NCBI RefSeq assembly: GCF_004366355.1
Contig: NZ_SODV01000002.1
Coordinates: forward strand, 784,768-848,767
From: Dinghuibacter silviterrae
GTDB lineage: Bacteria > Bacteroidota > Bacteroidia > Chitinophagales > Chitinophagaceae
Direction: 5' to 3'
DNA length: 64,000 nucleotides
The position numbers were made by a program, and so were the translations under genes. How positions within the stretch are numbered: the stretch's first letter is position 1; each line of letters begins with the position of its first letter. The notes below the pieces were generated by a model. It worked only from the letters and a program-made list of their open reading frames with translations. It ran no database searches and was not told the origin of the DNA. Shown here piece after piece: positions 26,501 to 34,217 of this stretch.

Positions 26501-27294
26501 AGAACGAAGAGATCGTCTGGCACCGCAACAACGAGCTGGGCGAGCTGGTCAAGGAATACAACAAGATGGTCCGGCAGTTGGAAGAAAGCGCCACCTTGCT
26601 GGCCAAAAGCGAACGCGAAGGCGCCTGGAGGGAAATGGCCCGGCAGGTGGCCCATGAGATCAAGAACCCGCTGACGCCCATGAAGCTCTCGATCCAGTAC
26701 CTCCAGCGTGCCATCAACAACAACCATCCCAACTCGAAGGCCCTGGCCGCGGGGGTGGCCAAGACCCTGGTCGAGCAGATCGACTACCTGTCCAACATCG
26801 CCACGGATTTCTCCAGCTTTGCCAACATCGCCCACCCCAAAAAGGAGGAGGTCGACCTGGTGGAAGTCCTCGAATCGGTCGTCAAGCTCTTCAGCATGGA
26901 CGCCAAGGTGCGCCTGCATTTTGAAAAGACGGTCTCCCCGATCTTCGTCCTGGCGGACAAAACACACCTCAACCGGTTGTTTACCAACCTTATCCGGAAT
27001 GCGATGGATGCCATCCCCGAGGACGAGCCCGGAGGCGTTATCCAGCTCCGTTATGCGATCTGGGAAGAAGCCCGGAAGGTCGTCGTGACGGTGCACGATA
27101 ACGGTACGGGGATACCCGCGGAGGTCCGGGACAGGATTTTTATACCCAATTTCACGACGAAGTCATCCGGGACCGGCTTGGGGCTGGCCATGTGCAAGGG
27201 GATTGCGGAGCAAATGAACGGGACCATCTGGTTCGACACCGAGCTGGGGAAGGGGACGACGTTTTACGTGGAGATACCGCTGATACACGACTAA
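23527..27294 (+). CDS. very large membrane sensor histidine kinase
   Basis: A 1255-residue kinase, started at the ATG at 23527 because longer frames overlap mazG. An N-terminal membrane helix and a sensing loop precede a block of about eight membrane helices (residues 215-490). Then come a second extracytoplasmic region, another helix (about 735), a third sensing region (about 790-955), a helix, HAMP (about 970-1020), HisKA and HATPase_c. The H-box is ARQVAHEIKNPLTPMKLS with His1043; the N-box is LFTNLIRNAMDAIPED; the G boxes are VHDNGTGIP and GTGLGLAMCKG. The H-box resembles that of NtrY-type kinases. No response regulator is next to it. Its stop codon overlaps the stop of the convergent PolX-like gene. 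Confidence 0.9.
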   Translation: MKEGTFRQFIYQHGYLLITSAWLFTLSFVISNYWSYTSSERAVTRSLESYIQSSEQTVEGLSTDRALLDRLYSGAYSKEDLETFKSAPYFLFLYPIFSANAAQPVFWSTNIVIPDEKIVAGHYGTNYVELPNGRYVSIKKEIIFKDGRAALLIALIQVQWNIRMNAPQNSFMGKPGIERNYQITVNPNDNAVSSMDGTRLFYLEKKPGPAVAQHSGWALFFRVACIFFLLFFVHSFALWVARRRGRVWGILSLITIVVLARILTYWLAEPLDLRQFSIFDPGIYSSGPILRSLGDVLINTLLFFWLAVFALDHLSFRVHDRILRDKYLRWILAGFLAMLIFLVTLASGNIIRSLVADSQISFNVTNFFSILNVYSLYGFICFCGIALGYFISIQILFRYYVILTGERKDIQFLILSVLGLLLLSLQMTEHSVSYQLILLGWLLLFLVLLGNARRWHMAEGLGAGNIIFWLFFFSASVALLIIRENNNKELQQRRWFAERRSLEADPYSQASEDFNLSNFDASFLYQHFNRLSDPENAQFFKDSLLGEVFREYRNNYDTRVYVYDVFDNPINNPDTTGYYTLSNIYTGQSNPTEVKDLLYHREAFDKFTYIVRRVVEDSAHQSRLGYVFLLARPKKFESEVFYPQLIGAPSEDASSTPDYAYAIYDNRELIKHNADYNFATPLPEKDVPLSEYETRSRNGYEELWYKSGTKVIVVVLKSQYFIEAITLFAYLFCLFLILSGTMRLAGFLIRARFRWRNIRELWEVNIRTQVHLTITFISLFSFIIIGVSTFVFLRNRYTHNNEDKLSKTIQIMVGEVQGQVGEEGFFNAASYQDSIATRKMDETLGSIAAVHSVAVNLYDLSGTLLYTSQPQYYSKGRGLLSEKMDPSAFYQLAGEHQVQVIQNEKIGSKTFMSIYVPVRDENGKAYAFLNIPYFATQDELNLEISNFLVTLINLNAFIFVVAGMIALLITNRITDSFALIGEKMKAIKLGGQNEEIVWHRNNELGELVKEYNKMVRQLEESATLLAKSEREGAWREMARQVAHEIKNPLTPMKLSIQYLQRAINNNHPNSKALAAGVAKTLVEQIDYLSNIATDFSSFANIAHPKKEEVDLVEVLESVVKLFSMDAKVRLHFEKTVSPIFVLADKTHLNRLFTNLIRNAMDAIPEDEPGGVIQLRYAIWEEARKVVVTVHDNGTGIPAEVRDRIFIPNFTTKSSGTGLGLAMCKGIAEQMNGTIWFDTELGKGTTFYVEIPLIHD

Positions 27295-28931
27295 ATGCCC
27301 TTCGCGCTTTTGCGGGCGGCCAACCACGCTTCCAGCTCCGCCCTCGAAAAGCTGCTCAAATTCTGCTTTGGCCCAACCCCCGTCTTCTGGGCCACCAACA
27401 CCCCATACCGGGTATCGGCAAAACCCTCGACCGCGTGCGCATCCGGGTCGATCGACGTCAGTACACCCCGGGCAAGGGCATCCTCCAGCCAGCGCCAGTC
27501 CATGTCCAGCCGGCGGGGATGGGCATTAAGTTCCATGACCACCCCCGAAGCGGCACAGACATCCAAAAGCTCCAGGTGGTCCACAGGGTAGCCCTTGCGG
27601 CTCAATAAGAGCCTTCCGGTCGGGTGACCCAGGATCGTCGTAAAAGGGTTGCGGATGGCCGTTAGAACCCGCAGCATGGCCTTTTCCTTTGGCATATTCA
27701 GGTTGGAGTGGACCGACGCGATCACCAGGTCGAAGGTCGCCAGGACCTGGTCGCTGTAGTCCAACCTGCCGTCGTTTAAAATATCCGATTCGATGCTCTT
27801 GAAGATCTTAAAGGGCGCCAGCCGCTCGTTGAGTGCCGCGATCTGCTCGTGCTGGGCTTTGATCCGTTCCTCGCTGAGGCCGTTGGCGTAGAACGCAGAC
27901 TTGGAATGGTCGCTGATCACCAGGTACTCCAAACCCTGTGCTTTGGCGGTCGACGCCATCTTTTCCAGGGTGTGGGCTCCGTCGCTCCAGTCGCTGTGGG
28001 AGTGGATGATGCCTTTGATGTCTTCGGGTTGCAGGACCGCGTTGCGCGATGGCTCCGCCCGTTCCCTACGGGCAGCGATGATGAACGGGACGCCTTTGTT
28101 TTCGAACAGTGCCTCCTCCGTGGACGCCCTGCCGATCACACCCCAGGCTTTTAAAAATTCCTCCGACGCGCTCGTCTGGAAAAGCTGCGTTCCAAAGTCA
28201 TCCTCACCCGCGGGATGCCACACCAATGGTAAATTCCGTCCACCGCGCGCCACCAGCGCACCCGAAGGGGCTTCTTCCAAAACGAAGCCTTCGTTCTCCA
28301 GGTAGTCCGCCAGTTCCTCCAGGGGCACGGTCGTCACGAACTCCAGTTCGTCTATGATCTCCATCTGCCGCCGGAAAGCCCCGGTCAGCGCGGTTTTCGC
28401 ATCGGGAAACTTCGCCTGCACCAACCGCTCCACTTCGAGCGCATACGGTTCTATATGTGCGTACAACGTACGGTCCTGGTTCTGGAGGACAAACTCGATG
28501 CTTTCCTTGATATTGGCCTGTGTCTTCGCGCCAAAGCCCTTGTACAATGTCAAACGGTTCTCGTCACACGCATACAGCAACTCTCCCAGGGACTCAATCC
28601 CCAGCTCCTTCCAGAGTGTCGCCACCTTTTTCGGACCCAGCCCCTTGATCTGCATCATGTCCAACACGCCCGATGGTGTCCGCTCGATCAGGTCCTTCAG
28701 GACCTTCATTTCTCCCGTCTGGTTCAGCTCCAGGATCTTTTTCCCGATCGCGTCCCCGATACCCTTGATGGCAAAGATCTCCGCCTGCTCCATCTCCGTC
28801 AGCTCGCCGGGGAGCCGCTCGATATTGTATGCGGCAATAGAGTAGCCTTTGGCCTTAAAACTGTTTTCGCCATGGATATCCATGAGCTTCGAGAGAAGTG
28901 AGAATGCGTCGGCGATCGCGTCGTTGGTCAT
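27291..28931 (-). CDS. polX: PolX-like protein: helix-hairpin-helix, degenerate polymerase domain and PHP phosphoesterase
   Basis: A 546-residue protein of the bacterial PolX layout. N-terminal helical and HhH segments (IFAIKGIGDAIGKKI, MMQIKGLGPKKVATLW) lead to a nucleotidyltransferase-like domain (about residues 170-290) and a C-terminal PHP metallo-phosphoesterase. The latter shows IHSHSDWSDGAHTLE, YLVISDHSKSA, IASVHSNLN, LGHPTGRL and DPDAH. In the polymerase palm, where family X has G-D-x-D, this protein reads D-E-L-E (residues 194-197 after GAFRRQMEII), so both catalytic Asp are Glu. The PHP metal ligands look intact. A 3'-5' exonuclease or phosphoesterase role is therefore better supported than polymerisation. 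The same change may be common in this lineage. Confidence 0.85.
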   Translation of the reverse strand: MTNDAIADAFSLLSKLMDIHGENSFKAKGYSIAAYNIERLPGELTEMEQAEIFAIKGIGDAIGKKILELNQTGEMKVLKDLIERTPSGVLDMMQIKGLGPKKVATLWKELGIESLGELLYACDENRLTLYKGFGAKTQANIKESIEFVLQNQDRTLYAHIEPYALEVERLVQAKFPDAKTALTGAFRRQMEIIDELEFVTTVPLEELADYLENEGFVLEEAPSGALVARGGRNLPLVWHPAGEDDFGTQLFQTSASEEFLKAWGVIGRASTEEALFENKGVPFIIAARRERAEPSRNAVLQPEDIKGIIHSHSDWSDGAHTLEKMASTAKAQGLEYLVISDHSKSAFYANGLSEERIKAQHEQIAALNERLAPFKIFKSIESDILNDGRLDYSDQVLATFDLVIASVHSNLNMPKEKAMLRVLTAIRNPFTTILGHPTGRLLLSRKGYPVDHLELLDVCAASGVVMELNAHPRRLDMDWRWLEDALARGVLTSIDPDAHAVEGFADTRYGVLVAQKTGVGPKQNLSSFSRAELEAWLAARKSAKGI

Positions 28932-28974
28932 GCGTTAAAGATAGGGCAGGGGCGGGCGCCCCAGACGGGCGGGC

Positions 28975-29003
28975 AAAAAAAAAGTCCCGTAGAATACGGG
29001 ACT
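28975..29003 (-). terminator. terminator of the histone-like gene
   Basis: On the minus strand, stem agtcccgta / tacgggact with a 3-base loop followed by nine T. It lies about 30 bp after the histone-like stop and before the start of the PolX gene, so it isolates the two. Confidence 0.92.
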
Positions 29004-29031
29004 TACTATCATCTGGCTGATTCCTTCTAAT

Positions 29032-29325
29032 TTAGAGAGCCGGGGGCATCGGAGAAGGAGAAGCGGGCTTGGGAGCGGACTTCTTTTTCTTCGGGGCAGC
29101 TTTCTTAGCGGCTTTCTTCGGGGCAGCTTTCTTAGCAGCTTTTTTGGGAGCGGCTTTCTTAGCGGCCTTTTTTACAGCTTTCTTAGGAGCGGCCTTTTTT
29201 ACGGCTTTCTTAGCAGCTTTTTTAGGAGCAGCTTTCTTAGCGGCTTTCTTTACTGCTTTTTTGGGAGCAGCCTTCTTTACGGCTTTCTTAGCTGGCTTTT
29301 TAGCAGCTTTTTTAGCGGTTGCCAT
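29032..29325 (-). CDS. histone H1-like Lys/Ala-rich DNA-binding protein
   Basis: A 97-residue, extremely basic protein built from about 15 repeats of (K)KAAPKKA(A/V)KKA, with a KKKKSAPKPAS tail and a short proline-rich end (SPSPMPPAL). This composition matches the C-terminal tail of eukaryotic histone H1 and bacterial Hc1/AlgP-like proteins, which compact DNA through charge. It has its own promoter and terminator and lies next to the ribosomal genes rplU-rpmA. The underlying DNA is also repetitive, so length variation by slippage is likely. Confidence 0.88.
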   Translation of the reverse strand: MATAKKAAKKPAKKAVKKAAPKKAVKKAAKKAAPKKAAKKAVKKAAPKKAVKKAAKKAAPKKAAKKAAPKKAAKKAAPKKKKSAPKPASPSPMPPAL

Positions 29326-29362
29326 AACTTTTAGAATTTAAATGGTTAGTAATTATGGCCTA

Positions 29363-29392
29363 AAAATATAAAACATATTTTTTTTTGCCAAA
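29363..29392 (-). promoter_or_regulatory. promoter of the histone-like gene
   Basis: On the minus strand, TTTG (29389-29392), an 18-bp A-rich spacer, then TAtaTTTt (29363-29370), one base off TAnnTTTG. It leaves a leader of about 30 bases before the ATG at 29325. Confidence 0.65.
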
Positions 29393-29429
29393 TAAAACTG
29401 CCAAAAATTCAATCGGCAACCCTTTTTTG

Positions 29430-29696
29430 TCAGGCGATCACTTCAGACGGAGTGACCGAAACAAGCGTTTTGTGGTCCTTGCTTTTGCGGAATTCAACCA
29501 CACCATCCGTCAGTGCGAACAGCGTGAAGTCCTTGCCCACACCGACATTCTTGCCAGGATGATACACCGTGCCGCGTTGACGCAGGATGATGTTACCGGC
29601 GATGGCGGGTTGACCACCGAATATTTTTACACCGAGACGCTTGCTTTGCGAATCCCGGCCGTTCTTTACGCTACCTTCCCCTTTTTTGTGTGCCAT
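29430..29696 (-). CDS. rpmA: 50S ribosomal protein L27
   Basis: An 88-residue L27. It begins [24 protein letters not shown], the conserved N-terminal tail that reaches the peptidyl-transferase centre, and continues with [15 protein letters not shown]. There is no N-terminal cleavable extension as in Firmicutes. It follows rplU after 25 bp, the usual operon order. Confidence 0.98.
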   Translation of the reverse strand: MAHKKGEGSVKNGRDSQSKRLGVKIFGGQPAIAGNIILRQRGTVYHPGKNVGVGKDFTLFALTDGVVEFRKSKDHKTLVSVTPSEVIA

Positions 29697-29721
29697 ATAC
29701 TAGTTTTTCAACCGGCAACAT

Positions 29722-30024
29722 TTATGCAATGTCGCTGATCCTGATTTGTGTATAATGTGTGCGGTGCCCGATCTTCTTGCGGAAGCCCTTGCGACGCTTC
29801 ATTTTGAAGGCGATCACCTTGTCCCCTTGTACGTGACCGAGGATTTCGGCTTTGACGGTGGCCTTTACGGCGCCGCCTACGCTCAGTTTACCGTCCAGGT
29901 CGACCAGAAGGACTTCCGGGAACTCAACTTTATCGCCAACATTCCCAGTCAATTGAGGTACGTACAGGCTCTGGTCCTTTTGTACCTTAAATTGCTGGCC
30001 GGCTATTTTAACAACTGCAAACAT
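29722..30024 (-). CDS. rplU: 50S ribosomal protein L21
   Basis: A 100-residue L21. It shows MFAVVKIAGQQFKVQKDQ at the start and KMKRRKGFRKKIGHRTHYTQ, the signature that binds 23S rRNA, near the end. First gene of the rplU-rpmA operon. Confidence 0.98.
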   Translation of the reverse strand: MFAVVKIAGQQFKVQKDQSLYVPQLTGNVGDKVEFPEVLLVDLDGKLSVGGAVKATVKAEILGHVQGDKVIAFKMKRRKGFRKKIGHRTHYTQIRISDIA

Positions 30025-30045
30025 AACTGTCCAAAATTAGGAGTG

Positions 30046-30053
30046 CAAAAGTA
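30046..30053 (-). promoter_or_regulatory. promoter of rplU-rpmA
   Basis: The minus strand reads TActTTTG, an exact TAnnTTTG, about 21 bp before the rplU ATG. The -33 region (TTTCC, 19 bp upstream) is a partial match. The surrounding gagtgcaaaaRtagg (plus view) is nearly identical to the tRNA-Gly promoter core. Confidence 0.6.
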
Positions 30054-30126
30054 GGTGAAATCCCTCAAAATCGGAAACTTCCAGGCAAAAAAAACCGACT
30101 GACCCCAAAATTGAGGGTTTTTGGTG

Positions 30127-30134
30127 TAGGTTTG
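30127..30134 (+). promoter_or_regulatory. possible promoter of the GH3-family/dxr/rseP operon
   Basis: TAggTTTG, an exact TAnnTTTG, 27 bp before the ATG at 30162. A -33 box at the proper distance is not convincing. Confidence 0.4.
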
Positions 30135-30161
30135 CTGCCTGGATAACAGACCCTCATCCAA

Positions 30162-31667
30162 ATGAAGATCAAGTCATTGCTGGCGAGGCCTTTCGCCAAT
30201 TTTATATATGCCAAGGTCCGCCGGGATATGCAGTCGGCGGTGGAAGACCAGAAGGCGGTGCTGCAGGAGTTGTTGAAAGTAGGGGCCAAAACCCAGTTTG
30301 GGAAGGAGCACGGCCTGGACAAGGTCAAAACCTACGAGGAATTCCGGGCGGCTATCCCTATACGGGACTATGAACAGTACAAGCCCTATATAGAACAGGT
30401 CAAACAGGGGAAGCACAACATCCTCTGGAAGGGACTGCCCCTGTATTTTGCCAAAACATCAGGGACCACCAGCGGGATCAAGTACATCCCCATCTCCAAG
30501 GAGTCCATTTCCAACCACATCGATTCCGCCCGGAACGCCCTCCTGTGCTATATCGCAGAAACGGGAAACACCGGTTTTACGGATGGGAAAATGATCTTTC
30601 TCTCCGGTTCTCCCGAGCTGGAGCGCATCGGTGGCGTCCCTACGGGCCGGCTCAGCGGGATCGTCAATCACCATGTCCCCAAGTATTTAAGGACCAATCA
30701 ATTACCCTCATACGAGACCAATTGTATCGACGACTGGGAGACCAAGCTCGACGCCATTGTAAAGGAAACCATAGAACAGGATATGACCCTGATCAGTGGC
30801 ATCCCGCCCTGGGTACAGATGTATTTCGACCGGTTGAGGGAAGTCAGTGGCAAACAAATCAAGGACCTGTTCCCGAATTTTAAGGTCCTTGTCCACGGGG
30901 GCGTTAATTTCGAACCCTACAAGGCAAAGCTGTTTGAAAGCATCGGTGGCAAGGTCGACACCATCGAGACCTTCCCCGCTAGCGAGGGTTTTATCGCCTT
31001 CCAGGACTCGCAAAATGCGGAAGGGCTCCTGCTGAACACCAATTCCGGCATCTTTTTCGAATTCGTCCCCGCCGGCGAGATCTATGCGGAAAAGCCCACC
31101 CGGCTTAGCCTGGAGGATGTCAAGGTAGGGGAGAACTATGCCCTGATCATCAACAATAATGCTGGCTTGTGGGGGTATTCCATCGGCGATACCGTCCGTT
31201 TTGTCAGCACCAATCCCTACCGGCTGGTGGTCACCGGCAGGACGAAACACTTCATCTCGGCTTTTGGCGAACACGTCATCGGGGAAGAAGTGGAGCACAG
31301 CCTGCTCCGTGCCGCCGATGAAGCCGGGGTCCGCATCGTCGAATTCACGGTGGCCCCGCACATCAGCAACGATCAGGGAAAGTCCTTCCACGAGTGGTTT
31401 GTAGAGTTTGAGCAAACGCCCGACGACCTGGGCACCTTTATAAAAAAGGTGGACGACAACCTTAGGGCAAAGAATATTTATTACGATGACCTGATCACGG
31501 GTAATATTTTGCGCCCGCTGCAAATACTACCCCTGCGGAAAAATGCGTTTATCGACTATATGAAATCCATCGGAAAGCTGGGCGGACAGAATAAAGTGCC
31601 CCGCCTGAGCAACGACCGGAAGATCGCAGATGCTTTAGATGCTTACATAATCCATTCCCATTCATGA
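30162..31667 (+). CDS. GH3-family (auxin-responsive type) acyl-adenylating enzyme
   Basis: A 501-residue member of the GH3 family. In plants these adenylate carboxylic acids such as auxin or jasmonate and join them to amino acids; bacterial members are widespread but mostly uncharacterised. ATP-binding motifs are visible: FAKTSGTTSGIKYIPIS (phosphate loop), ETFPASEGFIAFQ, and YSIGDTVRFVSTNPYRLVVTGRTKHFISAFGEHV (adenine and hinge region). The substrate is unknown. It overlaps dxr as ATGA and may share its transcript. Confidence 0.88.
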   Translation: MKIKSLLARPFANFIYAKVRRDMQSAVEDQKAVLQELLKVGAKTQFGKEHGLDKVKTYEEFRAAIPIRDYEQYKPYIEQVKQGKHNILWKGLPLYFAKTSGTTSGIKYIPISKESISNHIDSARNALLCYIAETGNTGFTDGKMIFLSGSPELERIGGVPTGRLSGIVNHHVPKYLRTNQLPSYETNCIDDWETKLDAIVKETIEQDMTLISGIPPWVQMYFDRLREVSGKQIKDLFPNFKVLVHGGVNFEPYKAKLFESIGGKVDTIETFPASEGFIAFQDSQNAEGLLLNTNSGIFFEFVPAGEIYAEKPTRLSLEDVKVGENYALIINNNAGLWGYSIGDTVRFVSTNPYRLVVTGRTKHFISAFGEHVIGEEVEHSLLRAADEAGVRIVEFTVAPHISNDQGKSFHEWFVEFEQTPDDLGTFIKKVDDNLRAKNIYYDDLITGNILRPLQILPLRKNAFIDYMKSIGKLGGQNKVPRLSNDRKIADALDAYIIHSHS

Positions 31668-32827
31668 CTAACCAGAAGAAAAGAATCGCCATATTCGGTT
31701 CAACCGGCTCTGTAGGCACGCAAACACTACAGGTCATCGCAGCGCACCCCGATCTTTTCGAGGTAGAGCTCCTGACCGCCCATTCCAACGATGAACTCCT
31801 TGTAGAACAGGCCCTGCAGTTCAATCCCAATGCCGTCGTCATCAGCGATGAGACCAGGTACGGCAAGGTAAAACAGGCCCTTGCCTCCACCGATATAAAG
31901 GTTTTTGCCGGGGAAAAATCCCTTGAAGAAGCCGCCGCTTTCGATTCCTACGACCTCATGGTCGCCGCCATCGTCGGCTTTGCCGGTCTTAAATCCGTCA
32001 TGCAGGCTATTGAAAACGGCAAGGCCATCGCCCTGGCCAACAAAGAAACGCTTGTGGTCGCAGGGGACATTGTGATGCGCCGCGCCCTGGAGAACCGGGT
32101 ACCTATCATCCCCGTGGACTCCGAGCATTCGGCCATTTTCCAGTGCCTGGTCGGGGAGACCCGCAACCGAATCGAAAAGGTCATCCTCACCGCTTCCGGG
32201 GGCCCGTTCCTGGGAAAAAAGCCCAATTTCCTGGTCAATGTCAAACGCGACCATGCCCTCCAGCACCCCAACTGGAACATGGGCGCCAAGATCAGCGTCG
32301 ATTCCGCCACCCTGATGAACAAGGGTTTGGAGATGATCGAGGCCAGGTGGTTGTTCAACCTCGCGCCGTCCCAGATACAGGCCGTCATCCATCCCCAGAG
32401 CATCATCCACTCCATGGTCCAGTTCGAGGACGGGAGCATCAAGGCCCAGATGGGAGTGCCCGATATGAAGGTGCCGATACAATATGCCCTGAGCTTCCCT
32501 CATCGCATTCCCAATGATTTTCCCCGGCTTGACTTCAAAAAGATCAGCACCCTCACCTTCGAGGACCCCGATACAAAGACGTTCCGGAACCTGGCGCTCG
32601 CCACCGAGGCCCTTCATAAAGGGGGAAACCTTCCTTGTATCGTCAACGCCGCCAACGAAATTGCCGTCTGGGCCTTTTTGCGGAACCGCATCGGTTTCCT
32701 GGACATGACGGAGGTCATCGAGAAGACTGCCGAAAAACTTCCGTTTATTTCCCAGCCCACCATGGAGGAATACCTGGAAAGCGACGGGGAAGCGCGGAAC
32801 TATGCCGCAAGTCTTATAAAATTGTAA
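31664..32827 (+). CDS. dxr: 1-deoxy-D-xylulose 5-phosphate reductoisomerase
   Basis: A 387-residue enzyme of the MEP isoprenoid pathway that converts DXP to MEP with NADPH. Visible features are the nucleotide-binding start IAIFGSTGSVGTQTLQ, the ALANKETLV loop, the metal/substrate segment PVDSEHSAIFQ, SGGPFLG, HPNWNMGAKISVDSATLMNKGLE, and HPQSIIHSMVQFEDGS. Full length. The start is fixed by the ATGA overlap with the GH3-family gene; rseP follows after 9 bp. Confidence 0.98.
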   Translation: MTNQKKRIAIFGSTGSVGTQTLQVIAAHPDLFEVELLTAHSNDELLVEQALQFNPNAVVISDETRYGKVKQALASTDIKVFAGEKSLEEAAAFDSYDLMVAAIVGFAGLKSVMQAIENGKAIALANKETLVVAGDIVMRRALENRVPIIPVDSEHSAIFQCLVGETRNRIEKVILTASGGPFLGKKPNFLVNVKRDHALQHPNWNMGAKISVDSATLMNKGLEMIEARWLFNLAPSQIQAVIHPQSIIHSMVQFEDGSIKAQMGVPDMKVPIQYALSFPHRIPNDFPRLDFKKISTLTFEDPDTKTFRNLALATEALHKGGNLPCIVNAANEIAVWAFLRNRIGFLDMTEVIEKTAEKLPFISQPTMEEYLESDGEARNYAASLIKL

Positions 32828-32836
32828 CTTACGCCC

Positions 32837-34192
32837 ATGACCGTATTACTCGTGGCCGATTTGTCAGGCCCTCTGAACCAAGCCGGACAATTCATTTTAT
32901 CCCTTTCCGTTATCATCGTACTCCACGAAATGGGGCACTTCCTACCCGCCAAGTGGTTTAAATGCCGTGTCGAAAAATTCATGCTGTTCTTTGACGCCGG
33001 CTTTTCATTATTCAAGAAAAAAATAGGGGAAACAGTCTACGGTCTCGGTTGGATCCCTCTCGGTGGCTACGTCAAGATCTCCGGGATGATCGACGAAAGC
33101 ATGGACAAGGAGGCGCTCAAGCTGCCGCCCAAGCCCTACGAGTTCCGGAGCAAACCCGCCTGGCAACGCCTCATCATCATGTCCGGCGGTGTCATCATGA
33201 ACTTCCTGCTGGCCTTCGTATTGTTTGCCGTCATTCTCCAGATATGGGGCGACACCTACCTGCCGCCTCAAAGTACAACCTACGGTCTGTACGCCGACTC
33301 CCTTGGCCGCAAGATCGGTCTCCAGACCGGTGACCGGATCATGTCCATCGACGGCAAACCCGTCAAAAACGAAGAAAAGGTCGTCCTCGATATCTTCACC
33401 CACAGCGCCAAAAGCATCCAGGTCCAGCGCGACGGCCAGATGATCAACCTCTCCATCCCCGACGAATTCATCGGCGAGCTCAGCCACAACAGGCTCGACG
33501 GCTTCGCCGAGGTGGCTTTCCCCAACATCGTCGATACGGTCAAAAAGACAAATATCGTTTCGGGCGAACTGAAAAGGGGAGACCGCGTGATTTCGCTCGC
33601 GGGCATACCCACCCCGGACTACATGACCTTTGTGACAACCCGTGTCCACTATAAAAAGGATACCGTTGACCTTGGCCTGATCCGTGGTACAGACACCGTA
33701 CACATCAAGTCCGTCCTGGATTCCAACGGCGCCGTCGGGTTCATCCCCGTCCCTCCCGATTCCCTCGTGCGGCTGACCACCGTCAAGTATGACTTCATTG
33801 CCTCTTTCCCCGCGGGTGTCCGCAAAAGCATTGAAGTGATGCAGGACTATATCGCCCAGCTCAAACTCCTGTTCACCAATAAACACGTCAAGTCCCAGGA
33901 CTCCCTCGGTTCCGTGCTCACCATGGCCAAGGCCTACCGCACCAAATGGGATTGGGAAAGCACCTGGAGGCTCACCGCTTTCCTCAGCGTCATCCTGGGC
34001 TTTATGAACTTCCTTCCCATTCCCGCCCTCGACGGCGGGCATATCCTGTTCCTGCTCGTGGAAATGATCACCGGCCGCAAACCCGGGGATAAGTTCCTGG
34101 AGTATGCGCAGGTCACGGGGATGGTTATCCTGGTGGCGCTGATGGCGTATGCCCTCGGGTTGGATGTGTTCCGGGCGTTCTTCAAACACTAG
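32837..34192 (+). CDS. rseP: RIP metalloprotease RseP (site-2 protease family)
   Basis: A 451-residue intramembrane zinc protease. It shows the HExxH motif VLHEMGHFLPAK in the first membrane helix, a GGYVKISGMIDES segment, and PDZ-like domains (about residues 150-330). The C-terminal NFLPIPALDGGHILFLL carries the third zinc ligand Asp. RseP homologues release membrane-tethered transcription factors by cleaving anti-sigma factors and clear signal-peptide remnants. The dxr-rseP neighbourhood is common in bacteria. Confidence 0.96.
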   Translation: MTVLLVADLSGPLNQAGQFILSLSVIIVLHEMGHFLPAKWFKCRVEKFMLFFDAGFSLFKKKIGETVYGLGWIPLGGYVKISGMIDESMDKEALKLPPKPYEFRSKPAWQRLIIMSGGVIMNFLLAFVLFAVILQIWGDTYLPPQSTTYGLYADSLGRKIGLQTGDRIMSIDGKPVKNEEKVVLDIFTHSAKSIQVQRDGQMINLSIPDEFIGELSHNRLDGFAEVAFPNIVDTVKKTNIVSGELKRGDRVISLAGIPTPDYMTFVTTRVHYKKDTVDLGLIRGTDTVHIKSVLDSNGAVGFIPVPPDSLVRLTTVKYDFIASFPAGVRKSIEVMQDYIAQLKLLFTNKHVKSQDSLGSVLTMAKAYRTKWDWESTWRLTAFLSVILGFMNFLPIPALDGGHILFLLVEMITGRKPGDKFLEYAQVTGMVILVALMAYALGLDVFRAFFKH

Positions 34193-34214
34193 CCGCGGCC
34201 TTTTGGCCCGCGGC
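34192..34214. other. stem-loop between convergent rseP and MutS-like genes
   Basis: GC-rich inverted repeat gccgcggcc ... ggcccgcggc with one bulged base and a tttt loop. It begins at the rseP stop and lies just before the stop of the opposite gene. No T-run follows on either side, so any termination role is uncertain. Confidence 0.4.
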
Positions 34215-34217
34215 GCG

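Noticed and set aside
29032-29325. Repeat array that might be a CRISPR or satellite
   Set aside because: The repeats are codon-scale, in frame, without unique spacers, and encode a coherent Lys/Ala-rich protein with promoter and terminator.
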